This document shows positions 8,752 to 18,682 of a stretch of DNA of 64,000 bases, piece after piece. The notes under the pieces are model-generated. The model was not told the origin of the DNA, made no database searches, and worked only from the letters and a program-made list of their open reading frames with translations. Source of the DNA: Tatumella sp. JGM118 (GTDB lineage Bacteria > Pseudomonadota > Gammaproteobacteria > Enterobacterales > Enterobacteriaceae); assembly GCF_018257515.1 (NCBI RefSeq), contig NZ_JAERJR010000003.1, positions 241,243 to 305,242 on the forward strand. Direction: 5' to 3'. The translations under genes were made by a program, and so were the position numbers. Each line of letters begins with the position of its first letter. Position 1 is the first letter of the stretch.

Positions 8752-9150
8752 ATGGATAATCATTCACCGAACGAAGGTCCGGGAAAAGGCCTTATCAATG
8801 TCGGCCAGCGCATGGTCACGACCCTGGTCAGTATTGTAGAGACCAGGGTTCGTCTGGCAATTGTCGAGTTAGAAGAGGAAAAGGCGAATCTGATCCAGAT
8901 GTTGCTGATGGTCGGATTAACCATGCTTTTTACAGCGTTCGGACTGATGAGTTTGATGATCCTGGTTATCGTTGCTGTAGAGCCTCAATATCGTCTGATG
9001 GCAATTGCTGTTACCACCGGGGTGCTGTTTGCTCTGGCACTGATACTGGGTATCTGGGTCATTGTTAAATCCCGGCGTTCGACCTTGCTGAGCAGTTCCC
9101 GTGAAGAACTTTCCACGGATCGTAAGCTACTGGAGGAGCGTCAGTCATGA
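8752..9150 (+). CDS. yqjE: phage-holin-like membrane protein YqjE
   Basis: 132 residues from the ATG at 8752 (MDNHSPNEG); a longer in-frame opening at 8683 would overlap yqjD and is rejected. Two membrane helices (about 50-75 and 82-105) follow an amphipathic N-terminal part. Pfam holin_3_6 / YqjE family, function unknown, always between yqjD and yqjK. The stop overlaps the yqjK ATG by 4 nt. Confidence 0.9.
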   Translation: MDNHSPNEGPGKGLINVGQRMVTTLVSIVETRVRLAIVELEEEKANLIQMLLMVGLTMLFTAFGLMSLMILVIVAVEPQYRLMAIAVTTGVLFALALILGIWVIVKSRRSTLLSSSREELSTDRKLLEERQS

Positions 9151-9431
9151 GCCGTCGCGATATAGAACGACGTAAAAATGCCCTGCTGGTTCTGGTTCAG
9201 CAACAACGGCTGGATTTAAAAGCCTGCGAGCGTGACTGGTATCAGGGGACTGCCCGGTATGACACTCTGTGGCATACCGTCGTAGGATTACGCCGTTATA
9301 TTGCGATCGGTAGCGGACTGGCGGCGGTCTGGTCTATGCGCCATCCTGCGTTTATTGTCCGCTGGGCCAAGCGTGGGTTCGGTTTATGGAGCAGCTGGCG
9401 GATGATCCGTAAAGCGCTGCCACGGCGCTAA
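9147..9431 (+). CDS. yqjK: YqjK-family protein
   Basis: 94 residues, basic, starting MSRRDIERRKNALL as in enterobacterial YqjK, with one probable membrane segment (about 50-65, YIAIGSGLAAVWSM). Function unknown. Last gene of the yqjDEK unit, coupled to yqjE through ATGA and followed by a strong hairpin. Confidence 0.88.
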   Translation: MSRRDIERRKNALLVLVQQQRLDLKACERDWYQGTARYDTLWHTVVGLRRYIAIGSGLAAVWSMRHPAFIVRWAKRGFGLWSSWRMIRKALPRR

Positions 9432-9442
9432 TAAGCGACTCT

Positions 9443-9473
9443 CTTTTCAGTCAGCGGCTCGCTGACTGAAAAG
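9443..9473 (+). terminator. hairpin terminator after yqjK
   Basis: Perfect 13-bp stem CTTTTCAGTCAGC / GCTGACTGAAAAG with loop GGCTC, 12 nt past the yqjK stop. The A and T runs at the stem base are typical of bidirectional terminators; the following bases (CTCTTCC) are only moderately U-rich. Confidence 0.6.
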
Positions 9474-9591
9474 CTCTTCCCCCCACAGGCCGGAATAAGG
9501 CCGAAGTTGTACTTCGCCGCCCTTTTATTCCCCGTCACGCCTGATACTCACCTTTTTTCTATCACACAGAACGTTATCCCGGGAGCACTGG

Positions 9592-10572
9592 ATGGGCATG
9601 CTACAGGAAGGTCGCTGGGTCGACATTGGCTATGATACGACAGCCAGTCAGGGCAAATTTGTCCGTACACAGTCACAATGGCGCCATTGGATCACGGCCG
9701 AGGGTCAGGCCGGGCCGCACGGAGCGAGCGGCTTCGCGGCTGAGCCGGGACGCTACCATCTGTACGTGTCGCTGGCCTGTCCATGGGCACACCGGACGCT
9801 TATCCTGCGACAACTGAAGCAATTACAGAAGCTCATTAGCGTCTCCGTCGTTCACCCGCTGATGCTGGAAAATGGCTGGACATTCGCCCGGGATTTTCCC
9901 AGGACAGACGGTGATCCACTTTATCAGCTGGACTACCTGTATCAGCTGTATCAGAAAGCCGATCCTCAGGCGACGACACGGGTTACGGTTCCCGTGTTAT
10001 GGGATAAGCATCGTGAAACGATAGTCAGTAATGAATCAGCAGATATCGTCCGTATGCTGAATACGGCGTTTACAGAGATGGCTGCCATAACGCCCGACTA
10101 TTATCCTCAGGAATTGCAGCCACAGATCGATGCCCTCAATGCATGGATCTATCCGCAAATTAACAACGGTGTTTATCAGGCAGGCTTTGCCACCAGCCAG
10201 CAAGCCTACGATAGCGCGGCAGACGCGGTGTTCGACGGGCTGGATAAAGCGGAAGAGATCCTGTCACAGCAACGTTATCTGGCCGGAGAACAACTGACCG
10301 AAGCCGATATTCGTCTGTGGACCACATTGATCCGTTTCGATGACGTCTACGTGACGCATTTTAAATGCCATCGCCGTCGCATCAGCGATTACCCGAATCT
10401 CTACGGCTACTTACGCGATATCTATCAACAGCCCGGTATTGCCGATACGGTGGACCTCCGCCATATTTGTCACCACTACTACCGCAGCCATCCGCATCTT
10501 AATCCCGCCGGCATTGTGCCCGACCGTCTGCAGCATGACTGGCTTGCCCCGCATCACAGGGATGCTGGCTGA
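9592..10572 (+). CDS. yqjG: glutathionyl-hydroquinone reductase YqjG
   Basis: 326 residues (E. coli YqjG 328), Xi-class glutathione transferase. The catalytic cysteine is in ACPWAHR at residue 63, the E. coli position. It removes glutathione from glutathionyl-hydroquinones in the cytoplasm. GGGAG lies 6 nt ahead of the ATG at 9592; MLQEG two codons on is a possible start. The last ~20 codons lie in the first copy of a 95-bp tandem duplication, so the C-terminal tail (HPHLNPAGIVPDRLQHDWLA...) may differ from relatives. Confidence 0.93.
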   Translation: MGMLQEGRWVDIGYDTTASQGKFVRTQSQWRHWITAEGQAGPHGASGFAAEPGRYHLYVSLACPWAHRTLILRQLKQLQKLISVSVVHPLMLENGWTFARDFPRTDGDPLYQLDYLYQLYQKADPQATTRVTVPVLWDKHRETIVSNESADIVRMLNTAFTEMAAITPDYYPQELQPQIDALNAWIYPQINNGVYQAGFATSQQAYDSAADAVFDGLDKAEEILSQQRYLAGEQLTEADIRLWTTLIRFDDVYVTHFKCHRRRISDYPNLYGYLRDIYQQPGIADTVDLRHICHHYYRSHPHLNPAGIVPDRLQHDWLAPHHRDAG

Positions 10573-10692
10573 CGACAGTACCGCTGCCGGGGACCGCAGG
10601 CGGCGGCATTGTGCCAGGCCTTCTGCAGCTCGACAGGCTTGCCCGGCATCACAGGGATGCCGGCTGACGACAGTACCGCTTCCGGCTGCGCG
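10510..10692. repeat. tandem 95-bp duplication spanning the yqjG 3' end
   Basis: GGCATTGTGCC at 10510 recurs at 10605, and GACGACAGTACCGCT recurs at the same 95-bp offset. Copy one (about 10510-10597) encodes the end and stop of yqjG; copy two (about 10605-10692) is non-coding and carries a perfect 8-bp hairpin CCGGCATC-ACAGG-GATGCCGG (10643-10663), which copy one has lost by substitution. The second copy runs into the end of yhaJ on the opposite strand. Confidence 0.85.
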
Positions 10693-10695
10693 GTG

Positions 10696-11607
10696 TTACC
10701 ACCGCGAGGAAGTCTGATATTTTGTCAGTAAGCGCGGGATCTCGCGCAGGGCCCAGGCTTTCGCCTCCCCCATACTGTCCCGTCGCCAGGCCATAATGAT
10801 ATTAATGTCGGCTTTATACTCCGGACTCACCACCTTCAGACGCCCTTCGGCGACATCTTTTTCTACCCAGGGCCAGGGCATGGTGGCCACACCGAGACCG
10901 GCAAGCAGGGCCTTGCGTTTATCTGCCAGTGAACTCACGGTCAGTCGCTGTTGTTTATCCAGTAACTGAACCGTAATCACCGGACGTTCACGGGCGGTAT
11001 CCGCAACGGCAATCCCACGATACTTCACCCGGGTGGTTTCTGAGAGCGGCTCCGGTTCCTGATGAATAGGATGATCCGGGCTGGCCACATACACGCTCAT
11101 CATGCTGTAAAGTTTACGGGTATTGATTTCGCTGGAGGTTCTGAAATGAAGTGCCGGGGCGACCACAATATCGGCTTTCCCCTGATCTAAACGCTCCCAG
11201 GCACCGGCCAGAACCTCGGTCTGCAGTGAGAGCTGAGTATTCGCCTTTTCGGCCAGACGATTGACCAGGGGGAACAGGTGTTCACAAGGCACCAGCGCTT
11301 CCGTCACGATGGACAGATGGGGTTCCCAGCCACGCGCCAGGGCTTCCGCATCCGTCGTCAGTTTATCTGCCGCGTCCAGCAACACCCGGCCGCGATCCAG
11401 CAACAGGCGACCGACATTAGTGAACTTTGTCCGGTGCCCGGAGCGGTCAAACAGCACCACATCCAGCTCTTCTTCCAGCTTTTGCATGGTGTAACTGAGG
11501 GCTGAAGGAACCCGACCGAGTTCATCAGCTGCGGCGGCAAAACTACCGCGCCGCTCAATGGCATCCATCACGCGCAGCGCTTCAAGTGTCAGTGCCCGTT
11601 CTCTCAC
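10696..11607 (-). CDS. yhaJ: LysR-family regulator YhaJ
   Basis: 303 residues from a GTG start (E. coli YhaJ 298). N-terminal winged helix-turn-helix (LEALRVMDAIERRGSFAAAADELGRVPSALSYTMQKLEEEL, about 8-48), then the periplasmic-binding-like effector domain. E. coli YhaJ senses aromatic breakdown products (e.g. of 2,4-dinitrotoluene) and activates yqjF and yhaK. It sits between yqjG and yhaK, divergent from yhaK, consistent with local control. E. coli starts MAKERALT; here the equivalent start is GTG (MRERALT). Confidence 0.93.
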   Translation of the reverse strand: MRERALTLEALRVMDAIERRGSFAAAADELGRVPSALSYTMQKLEEELDVVLFDRSGHRTKFTNVGRLLLDRGRVLLDAADKLTTDAEALARGWEPHLSIVTEALVPCEHLFPLVNRLAEKANTQLSLQTEVLAGAWERLDQGKADIVVAPALHFRTSSEINTRKLYSMMSVYVASPDHPIHQEPEPLSETTRVKYRGIAVADTARERPVITVQLLDKQQRLTVSSLADKRKALLAGLGVATMPWPWVEKDVAEGRLKVVSPEYKADINIIMAWRRDSMGEAKAWALREIPRLLTKYQTSSRW

Positions 11608-11718
11608 AATCGGATTCTCTTTCAGTAAATTTGAACAGAGCAGGCAGATTAACTGGCTAACATTCAGCCGTCCAGCGCTTTAAGATAAATGCAGAATATC
11701 ACTGGCCGGAGGAAAAAA

Positions 11719-12432
11719 ATGTTTAGGCTAAGAGCCGCTGAAAAGTGTGGCAGTGCTGACTATGGCTGGCTGAAGTCCCGATACAGTTTTTCCTTCGGAC
11801 ACTACTTTGACCCGCAATTACTCGGTTTTGGCTATCTGCAGGTACTTAATCAGGAAGTGCTGGCAGCGGGATCGACCTTTCAGCCACGCAGTTTCCCGCG
11901 AGTGGATGTCCTGAATATTATTTTGCAAGGTGAAGCCGAATACCGTAGCAGTGACGGTCAGGTGACATCGGCACGCGCCGGGGATGCACTGCTGTTTGCC
12001 GGTGATAATACGATTTTCCGCGAAAGTAATCCCTCACCGGCGACCGATCTCGTCCGTTTACAACTGTGGTTGCAGACCTGTCCGGAACAAAATGCGCCTA
12101 TCCTGCAACACCGGCCGTTACCGGCCAATGAGCAGTCTGTACTGATCGCCTCTGGCGACGGGCAGCAAGGCAGTCTCAAACTCCGTCAGCAGATCCGGGT
12201 CTTTCAGCTTTCGTTACAGCAGGAAGAGATACAGAATTTTCCCCTGCACGGGTCACATTGCTATCTGCAGTCTGTGTATGGCGAAGTGGCACTGGGCGGA
12301 GAGAATACTTCCCTTCAGGCCGGTTGCGGAGACGGTGTATTTATCAGCGATGAAAAACAGCTGAATATTACCGCCGTAAGCGACTGCCGGTTGCTGATTA
12401 TTGATTGTTGCGGGAGTGAGCAGGCAGCCTGA
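11719..12432 (+). CDS. yhaK: pirin-like bicupin YhaK
   Basis: 237 residues from the ATG at 11719, chosen because GGAGG lies 6 nt upstream; an in-frame opening 10 codons earlier has no such site. Pirin-type bicupin: N-terminal cupin with YSFSFGHYFDP, PRSFPRVDVLNIILQGEAEYR, and a weaker second cupin. In E. coli YhaK is a cytoplasmic, redox-sensitive marker of nitrosative stress controlled by NsrR, and is also a YhaJ target. Divergent from yhaJ. A 9-bp hairpin overlapping the stop (12421-12443) separates it from convergent dolP. Confidence 0.9.
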   Translation: MFRLRAAEKCGSADYGWLKSRYSFSFGHYFDPQLLGFGYLQVLNQEVLAAGSTFQPRSFPRVDVLNIILQGEAEYRSSDGQVTSARAGDALLFAGDNTIFRESNPSPATDLVRLQLWLQTCPEQNAPILQHRPLPANEQSVLIASGDGQQGSLKLRQQIRVFQLSLQQEEIQNFPLHGSHCYLQSVYGEVALGGENTSLQAGCGDGVFISDEKQLNITAVSDCRLLIIDCCGSEQAA

Positions 12433-12443
12433 ACGGCTGCCTG
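12421..12443. terminator. hairpin between convergent yhaK and dolP
   Basis: CAGGCAGCC-TGAAC-GGCTGCCTG; the loop contains the yhaK stop codon. No U-run; likely a transcript-end structure. Confidence 0.4.
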
Positions 12444-12452
12444 ACAGGGCTG

Positions 12453-13025
12453 TTATTGCAGTAAAGTAAATGCGGTCGTAACGTGTTTTACTCCGCTGAT
12501 CTTACTGGCAATCTCTGCGGCGGCCTGGCCTTCCTGTGCCGTCACCAGTCCCAGCAGAAAGACTTCTCCCTGCTCTGTGGTCACTTTCACATTCGACGAT
12601 TTCACTCTGTCGCTGGCCAGCAACTGTGAACGTACCTTCGTGGTGATCCATGTATCTGTCGAGGAGGTACCCAGGCTTGCATTGGGTCCGATACGGATTT
12701 CGTTATACACCTCGGTAGCCCCTTCGACACCGGCGGTGATCTGCTTCGCTTTATCCGCGACAGACTGATCCGGAGCCTCACCCGTCAGCAGGACTTTACC
12801 CTGATAAGCGGTGGCGTTGATATGCGCGGCTTTGACCTGCTTATCTGTCGCCAGGGCATTAGCGACCCGGAGCTCCAGCGTGCCATCATCCACCTGAGTC
12901 CCGACGGTACGCGGGTCAGTCGCGGATTTTGTGGCCACCGCAGCACTACCAATCACAACAGCAGCACAGCCCTGTAACAACAGAGCAGACATCACTACGG
13001 CTAACACAGAAAATATTTTCATCAA
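12453..13025 (-). CDS. dolP: outer-membrane lipoprotein DolP (dual BON)
   Basis: 190 residues (E. coli DolP/YraP 191). Lipoprotein signal with lipobox LLQGC (Cys20) and two BON domains (about 48-115 and 125-190). DolP binds anionic lipid at division sites and supports outer-membrane integrity and BamA function; sigmaE and DiaA/YraN neighbours are as in E. coli. Start at 13025 with GGAG 5 nt upstream; the next codon is also ATG. Confidence 0.95.
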   Translation of the reverse strand: MMKIFSVLAVVMSALLLQGCAAVVIGSAAVATKSATDPRTVGTQVDDGTLELRVANALATDKQVKAAHINATAYQGKVLLTGEAPDQSVADKAKQITAGVEGATEVYNEIRIGPNASLGTSSTDTWITTKVRSQLLASDRVKSSNVKVTTEQGEVFLLGLVTAQEGQAAAEIASKISGVKHVTTAFTLLQ

Positions 13026-13036
13026 TGCTCCTTCAA

Positions 13037-13624
13037 TTATTCCTGCTGGGGAAACAGCGTGTTATCGATCAGTTCACACAGACAATTCACCGTCAGCATA
13101 TGCATTTCCTGAATCCTTGCACTGCGATGAGAGGGAATACGAATTTCGACATCATGCGGACCCAGTAACCCCGCCAGTTCTCCGCCATCATAGCCGGTTA
13201 ATGCGACAATCGTCATATCGCGGGTCACTGCAGCTTCCACGGCTTTGACGATATCCCGGCTGTTACCATGGGTCGAGATTGCCAGTAACACATCACCCGC
13301 CTGGCCCAGCGCACGCACCTGTTTAGCGTAGATTTCATCATGTTGCCGATCGTTTCCGATGGCGGTAAGCATAATGTTATCGGCACTTAATGAGACTGCC
13401 GGCAGGCTGGGTCGTTCATTTTCAAAGTGATTTATCATCGTTGCAGTAAAATGCTGAGCATTAGCGGCGGAGGCACCGTTGCCACAGCTCAGTATTTTGT
13501 GCCCGTTAAGTAACGACTGAACCAGCGTCAGCGCCGCCCGGGAAATCGCATCCGGTAATGCTTCTGCCGCCGCTATCTGCGTCTGAATACTTTCGGTAAA
13601 ACAAGACTTTATTCTTTCCTGCAC
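13037..13624 (-). CDS. diaA: DnaA initiator-associating protein DiaA
   Basis: 195 residues (E. coli 196). Single SIS domain; [27 protein letters not shown] and [15 protein letters not shown] are the phosphosugar-type motifs. DiaA tetramers bind DnaA domain I and promote cooperative assembly on oriC. Twelve bases before dolP and 15 bases after yraN on the same strand, so probably one transcript lpoA-yraN-diaA-dolP. Notable given the DnaA boxes near 62,200 in this window. Confidence 0.95.
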   Translation of the reverse strand: MQERIKSCFTESIQTQIAAAEALPDAISRAALTLVQSLLNGHKILSCGNGASAANAQHFTATMINHFENERPSLPAVSLSADNIMLTAIGNDRQHDEIYAKQVRALGQAGDVLLAISTHGNSRDIVKAVEAAVTRDMTIVALTGYDGGELAGLLGPHDVEIRIPSHRSARIQEMHMLTVNCLCELIDNTLFPQQE

Positions 13625-13639
13625 ACGACCACCTGATAA

Positions 13640-14035
13640 TTACATTTCGGTATCAAAAGCGTTTTTAATCCATTGCACATCACTTCCTGTGACGGCAATG
13701 ATATCAAAACGACAGTCATCCGTAGCAAAACTTTGCTGGCGGGCGGCAAGCCATGCCGCTGCGGCGCGAAGAAGACGCCGCTTTTTTTCACGGGTGATGC
13801 TTGCCAGCGCACCGCCAAAGTGATCATTTTTTCTGAAACGGACTTCAACAAATACCCATCCACAGGTATCACGCATAATGAGGTCTATTTCACCGTAACG
13901 GTAGCGAACATTACTGGCGACCCACTCCAGTCCGGCCTGTTGTAAAAAGTGGCGTGCCCGCCACTCATACCCTTTACCGGTCAGTGTGCGGTCTGTGGCA
14001 CCGGCACGATTTCTCCCTGAGAATACTGATTCCAT
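13640..14035 (-). CDS. yraN: UPF0102 endonuclease-like protein YraN
   Basis: 131 residues from the ATG at 14035, the E. coli length; AGGA lies 7 nt upstream. Restriction-endonuclease-like fold: GEIDLIM...VFVEVRFR carries the D-(E/D)xK-like core. Cellular role unproven; the family is nearly universal in bacteria. The start lies inside the 3' end of lpoA (about 55-bp overlap), as in E. coli. An alternative start at 14059 adds eight residues. Confidence 0.92.
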   Translation of the reverse strand: MESVFSGRNRAGATDRTLTGKGYEWRARHFLQQAGLEWVASNVRYRYGEIDLIMRDTCGWVFVEVRFRKNDHFGGALASITREKKRRLLRAAAAWLAARQQSFATDDCRFDIIAVTGSDVQWIKNAFDTEM

Positions 14036-16161
14036 GACAACGTCCTGTCGATCACACAATTTGAGCCGGCACTCAGAATACCGGTATTTCCGTCGATCTG
14101 ATAACCGGTACTGTTCCGTAACTGGCTAAAGTGGTTAGCCAGCGTCCAGGCATCCACCCCCATCGCATACAGGCGTGCCAGTGAGTAGTCGTTATTAAAC
14201 TTCTTCACTGCCTGTTGCATCAAAGCAGGGTTCGCCCCGGACAGCAATGGGATATCACTGAACTGCAGCCCGTCCATCTCAAGACGGAAATCCGGGCCGG
14301 CTCCGGACTGAGAACTGCGGGAGCTGGCATAGAGGGCAATATTACTGCGGGACCCGGTGCGCATGGTGATCATCGGCTTTATCAGCGCAAGTTCACCCTG
14401 GCTGGCCACAATGTACACAGAATCGATATTGCCGGATGCCGCGGCAGGAGCCTCAGGAGCCGTCTGTGGTGCATTAAAGGTCATCCCCGCCACGGAGACC
14501 GCAGAACCGGCGGTGTTATTCGCAGGCTGCACCGTGACCGGTGTTCCGGTCATTGCAATGCCCGAATTACTGTTTATACGGGCTTTCAGGTCGGCAATCG
14601 AACCGAAAGTTTGCTCTTCAACCTGGGAACCGCCCAGCTTTTGCCATTCCTGCGCGAAGGCATTCGCCACCCGTTGCCCATAACTGTTCGCGGGAATTAA
14701 CAGCAGTGGCATCTGCTTATTTTGCGCCCGGATATGGCGAGCCGCATCACGGGCTTCATCTTCCGGAGAAAGGGCGAAATAGCACATATTGGCATGATTC
14801 TGTAAGCCGTCCGGTTCATTCAGCGCCAGGATATTGAGCGGGGTGGACGTATTCGCCACTTGCTGCACATTCTCTTTCAGCAACGGGCCAACGACCAGGG
14901 TTGCGCCGTCGCTCTGAGCTTGCTGCAGTATCTGATCCACGGGCCTGGTATTGGTATCATAGACCCTGATCTGCGCCTCACTGTTCGCCGGTGCGGTAGC
15001 AGGAAGTGCCGGGGTGGCGGGTGTTGCCGGAGTCGCGTTCACCTGCCCTGCCGACGCAGCAGAGGGATTTCCCGTTGCCGGGTCCGTCAGCGATGTCACC
15101 GACGCGGCGGAAGGACTGACCACCGCATTCTGGCTGACCGGAGCGGCGGGAGCGGCGGCGGCCGCAGGACGGGTGGCGCTGATAGGCATATCAGCACTGC
15201 CGACCACCGGTGCTGAGGTCCCGGACGGTGCCGCCGTTGCAGGCGAAGCTTGTCCTGCGGAGGCTGCTGAGGTTTGCGGTGACGATGCCTGCGCCAGCAC
15301 ACCGTTACGGGCATCCTCAAACCCCTGCTCTATAGCCTGCGAGAAAATCGCCGCCGGGCCACTTAACGGAAGTAACAGAGCAATAGTGTTGGTCGAGGCC
15401 GCCGTCATATTCATACTCTGCAGCAATCCGGCAGGCAGTCGTTTCGACGCCGGGTTATCCGGATAACGGATCTGCCAGTCTTTAACCCCCGCTTTCAGTG
15501 CATCCTGATTATTATTGCTGCGGTAGTACACTCCCAGCAGATCGAGCCAGCCCTGCAGAATATTTTCGTTGGCATTAATGACAAAGTTATTTGCCTGCGG
15601 CTGAGGGATCGCACGCAGTGCCTGCCAGGTCGCATTAATGTTCTTCTGCTGTTCGTCCGCAGACGGCAACAGAGGCTGAAGAGCAATAAAGGCCCGCAGG
15701 GTATCCAGCGTCGGTTGTGCGGCGGTTGCCGCAATATAGGTACGGTAATACCGGCCCTTCTGATCGGCAGATAAGCTGCTCAGGTCAATCGCTTTCAGCG
15801 ACGGCACGGCGTCAGCGGCATTATGCACAGATACCGCGTATTGCGCCTTCAGTAAGCTCAGCTCCTGCTTTTGCACTGTCGTCAGGTTATCAGGGAGTGT
15901 CTGCAGCAGTTTTGCAGCGTCCGGGGCTTTACCCTCGTTGATTAGCGCGCGGATTGCGAGTAATTGCCAGCCGGTCTTGCTATCATCACGACTTTGCTGC
16001 ATTTGCTGCAGGTAATAGGCAGAGGTGCCAGTTTCCGCGCCCTGCACATCAACAGCAGGTGCCGGGGGCTGCTGAGTGGTACAGGCCGCCAGAATCAGCC
16101 CGGCGAGAACGACGGGGACAAAACGCCCTGCTTTACGACGATTCACTTTTGAAAGAAGCAT
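13981..16161 (-). CDS. lpoA: outer-membrane lipoprotein LpoA, activator of PBP1A
   Basis: About 726 residues from the ATG at 16161 ([27 protein letters not shown], lipobox LAAC). The N-terminal TPR-like domain ([16 protein letters not shown] segment present as [13 protein letters not shown]) and C-terminal LppC/periplasmic-binding domain match E. coli LpoA (678). It spans the periplasm and stimulates the penicillin-binding protein MrcA. A long Ala/Ser/Pro/Thr-rich linker (about residues 295-400) splits the second domain and is longer than in E. coli, explaining the extra length. A more distal Met at 16224 gives a non-signal extension and is rejected. Divergent from rsmI. Confidence 0.94.
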   Translation of the reverse strand: MLLSKVNRRKAGRFVPVVLAGLILAACTTQQPPAPAVDVQGAETGTSAYYLQQMQQSRDDSKTGWQLLAIRALINEGKAPDAAKLLQTLPDNLTTVQKQELSLLKAQYAVSVHNAADAVPSLKAIDLSSLSADQKGRYYRTYIAATAAQPTLDTLRAFIALQPLLPSADEQQKNINATWQALRAIPQPQANNFVINANENILQGWLDLLGVYYRSNNNQDALKAGVKDWQIRYPDNPASKRLPAGLLQSMNMTAASTNTIALLLPLSGPAAIFSQAIEQGFEDARNGVLAQASSPQTSAASAGQASPATAAPSGTSAPVVGSADMPISATRPAAAAAPAAPVSQNAVVSPSAASVTSLTDPATGNPSAASAGQVNATPATPATPALPATAPANSEAQIRVYDTNTRPVDQILQQAQSDGATLVVGPLLKENVQQVANTSTPLNILALNEPDGLQNHANMCYFALSPEDEARDAARHIRAQNKQMPLLLIPANSYGQRVANAFAQEWQKLGGSQVEEQTFGSIADLKARINSNSGIAMTGTPVTVQPANNTAGSAVSVAGMTFNAPQTAPEAPAAASGNIDSVYIVASQGELALIKPMITMRTGSRSNIALYASSRSSQSGAGPDFRLEMDGLQFSDIPLLSGANPALMQQAVKKFNNDYSLARLYAMGVDAWTLANHFSQLRNSTGYQIDGNTGILSAGSNCVIDRTLSWNQYSQGEIVPVPQTAH

Positions 16162-16223
16162 ACGGTATCCGGTTATGTTTTTCTCAGAACGCCTAATATT
16201 AAATCGGCAATTCGGATGAAACA

Positions 16224-17099
16224 ATGAAACAAAACGATCAGACAGAGATTTCTGCGGGCACGCTCTACATTGTCCCGACCCCCATTGGTAACCTGGGCGA
16301 TATCACTCAGCGTGCGCTGACTGTCCTGTCAGATGCAGACTTGATTGCCGCAGAAGATACACGCCACACAGGTATGTTACTACAACATTTCGCAATCAAT
16401 GCGCGCCTGTTCGCACTGCACGATCACAATGAACAGCAAAAAGCTGACCAACTCATCAGCCGCTTACAGGCGGGTCAAAGTATAGCCCTGGTCTCCGATG
16501 CAGGTACGCCATTAATCAATGATCCCGGCTATCATCTGGTCAGTAAATGCCGGGAAGCCGGACTGAAAGTTGTCCCCCTCCCCGGTGCCTGTGCGGCGAT
16601 CACAGCATTAAGTGCCTCGGGATTACCGTCCGATCGATTCTGTTACGAAGGATTTCTGCCGGCGAAAACCAAGGGCCGCTGCGATGCCCTCCGCGCCTTA
16701 GTGCAGGAACCGCGGACGCTGATTTTCTATGAATCTACCCACCGCTTACTGGACTGCCTGCAGGATATGGTGCAGGAGTTAGGTGGCTCCCGCTATGTGG
16801 TGCTGGCACGGGAAATTACTAAAACCTGGGAAAGCATTTACGGCGCGCCGGTCGCGGAGCTGCTCGCCTGGGTCCGCGAGGATGATAACCGCCGTAAAGG
16901 TGAGATGGTGCTGATTGTCGAAGGTTATCATGCCGATGAACAAGCACTGCCTCCGGAAGCCTTACGGACACTCGGCCTGCTGCAGCGCGAACTGCCGCTG
17001 AAAAAAGCCGCCGCCCTCACCGCTGAAATTCATGGCGTGAAGAAAAATGCTTTATACCGGTACGCGCTGGATCAGAAGGAAGATCAGGAAGACGCGTGA
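16224..17099 (+). CDS. rsmI: 16S rRNA 2'-O-ribose C1402 methyltransferase
   Basis: 291 residues (E. coli RsmI/YraL 286). Tetrapyrrole-methylase fold: [18 protein letters not shown] at the N-terminus, AAEDTRHTG and [13 protein letters not shown] as SAM/substrate motifs, [10 protein letters not shown] near the C-terminus. Modifies C1402 with RsmH. Divergent from lpoA with 62 bp between starts. The promoter of rnpB overlaps its stop codon. Confidence 0.95.
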   Translation: MKQNDQTEISAGTLYIVPTPIGNLGDITQRALTVLSDADLIAAEDTRHTGMLLQHFAINARLFALHDHNEQQKADQLISRLQAGQSIALVSDAGTPLINDPGYHLVSKCREAGLKVVPLPGACAAITALSASGLPSDRFCYEGFLPAKTKGRCDALRALVQEPRTLIFYESTHRLLDCLQDMVQELGGSRYVVLAREITKTWESIYGAPVAELLAWVREDDNRRKGEMVLIVEGYHADEQALPPEALRTLGLLQRELPLKKAAALTAEIHGVKKNALYRYALDQKEDQEDA

Positions 17100-17124
17100 C
17101 AAACGGTGGCAAATGCCCTATCAT
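17096..17124 (+). promoter_or_regulatory. rnpB promoter
   Basis: GTGACA (17096-17101), 17-bp spacer, TATCAT (17119-17124), nine bases before the RNA 5' end. The -35 box overlaps the rsmI stop codon. Confidence 0.7.
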
Positions 17125-17132
17125 CCGCCGCC

Positions 17133-17507
<375 letters not shown>

Positions 17508-17521
17508 CATTCGATACAATC

Positions 17522-17580
17522 AGGGGCTGTTTCTTACCGCATACCGGATAACCGGGCGCGGAAGGAGCAGCCCCTTTTTG
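17522..17580 (+). terminator. rnpB terminator
   Basis: AGGGGCTG (17522-17529) pairs with CAGCCCCT (17568-17575), with a long structured loop between, followed by TTTT. Ends rnpB as in other enterobacteria. Confidence 0.7.
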
Positions 17581-17686
17581 TTTCCGCTCTCTGCCAGCGC
17601 GGATTGATATGGCCTGCCGGCATGACCTGGCAACGCCCGGCCGGTGCCGGACATCGCCGGCCTCCCCCCGCAGGAACGTCTGAACG

Positions 17687-18571
17687 TCAGGGCAACTGCT
17701 CTGAGACCAGCTGCGCAAACTCACGGATTGCCGGTGCCAGATTGCCCTGGTCCGGGGCAGATAATAGCCACAGATAGTTTTCCGGGCAGTACTCTTCGCT
17801 GGCAATCACCTGCAGGCTTTCGCGTAACGGGCTGTTTTCCAGCACCGCCAGAGGCACAATGCCCACCCCTGCCCCGTTCGCCACCAGCTGTAACTGCAGA
17901 TGGATACCGGCGCTTTCCACATTCACTTTAAACGGGCTTCCCTGCTGCTCCAGATAGCGGATGACGCCGGCGCGTAAGCCACAACCTTCCGGGTTCACCA
18001 CCCAGCCCAGCCTGGCCACCTCACTGAGCGTCATACCTTCGCTGAATACTCCCTGACGGACAATCACGCCCACCGCCAAAGGCCTGAGCCGGGTCGCGCG
18101 GAGCGTGTCGGGGATGGTCAGATTTGCCGGTCCGATAGCCAGCATCGCATCCAGATCAAGGTTTTCCAGCCGTGATAATAACTGGCCTCCCCAGCCGCAA
18201 CTGACCGTCACATCGGCCTCAGCCGAATGCGCATTCAGGCCGGCGAGTGTCCGGGACAGGCAGAGTTCGCTCAGGCTTTGCGGTAACCCCAGACGCAGCG
18301 GGCCACGGGCCTCTCCTTCCTCATTAGCCAGGGCATACAGACGCCGGGCTTCACGCTTCAGCGTCAGACATTGCTGGTAGACCCGCTGTCCGACCGTAGT
18401 CAGGCGTAAAGGTTTGGTCTGCCGGTCAAGCAGCCGGGTACCCAGAGACTGCTCCAGACTTTGCAAACGGCGGGTAATGGCTGACTGGGTGATCCCCAGA
18501 TGATCTGCCGCCTGACTCAGAGAAGAAAACTGCACGACTGCCAGCAGTGCGTCGATATCGTCTATTCGCAT
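17687..18571 (-). CDS. LysR-family regulator of the sulfur cluster
   Basis: 294 residues. N-terminal winged helix-turn-helix (IDALLAVVQFSSLSQAADHLGITQSAITRRLQSLEQSL, about 5-43) and a substrate-binding-like effector domain. It is divergent from the binding-protein gene at 18683, the usual placement of a LysR regulator with its target. The shared 30-bp elements at 18594-18623 and 19678-19707 are candidate operators. The effector is unknown; a sulfur compound or intermediate is inferred from context. It is not CysB or Cbl, which lack this QSAITRR recognition helix. Confidence 0.85.
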   Translation of the reverse strand: MRIDDIDALLAVVQFSSLSQAADHLGITQSAITRRLQSLEQSLGTRLLDRQTKPLRLTTVGQRVYQQCLTLKREARRLYALANEEGEARGPLRLGLPQSLSELCLSRTLAGLNAHSAEADVTVSCGWGGQLLSRLENLDLDAMLAIGPANLTIPDTLRATRLRPLAVGVIVRQGVFSEGMTLSEVARLGWVVNPEGCGLRAGVIRYLEQQGSPFKVNVESAGIHLQLQLVANGAGVGIVPLAVLENSPLRESLQVIASEEYCPENYLWLLSAPDQGNLAPAIREFAQLVSEQLP

Positions 18572-18593
18572 ACCCGTCTCTTATGAACTTTAC

Positions 18594-18623
18594 GCATATT
18601 AACTTAGCTTAAAATTGAATTTT
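18594..18623 (+). promoter_or_regulatory. 30-bp element A, candidate LysR operator
   Basis: Matches 25 of 30 positions with element B at 19678-19707. The core is TTAAAATTGAATTTT (18609-18623), 14/15 identical in the second copy. It lies in the divergent gap between the LysR gene and the first binding-protein gene, 60 bp before the latter's start codon. Confidence 0.6.
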
Positions 18624-18682
18624 AGGAATGAAAATCCCTTTGCTAACGTAAATATCACATTTCATAGTTGCAGGGAATTGTT

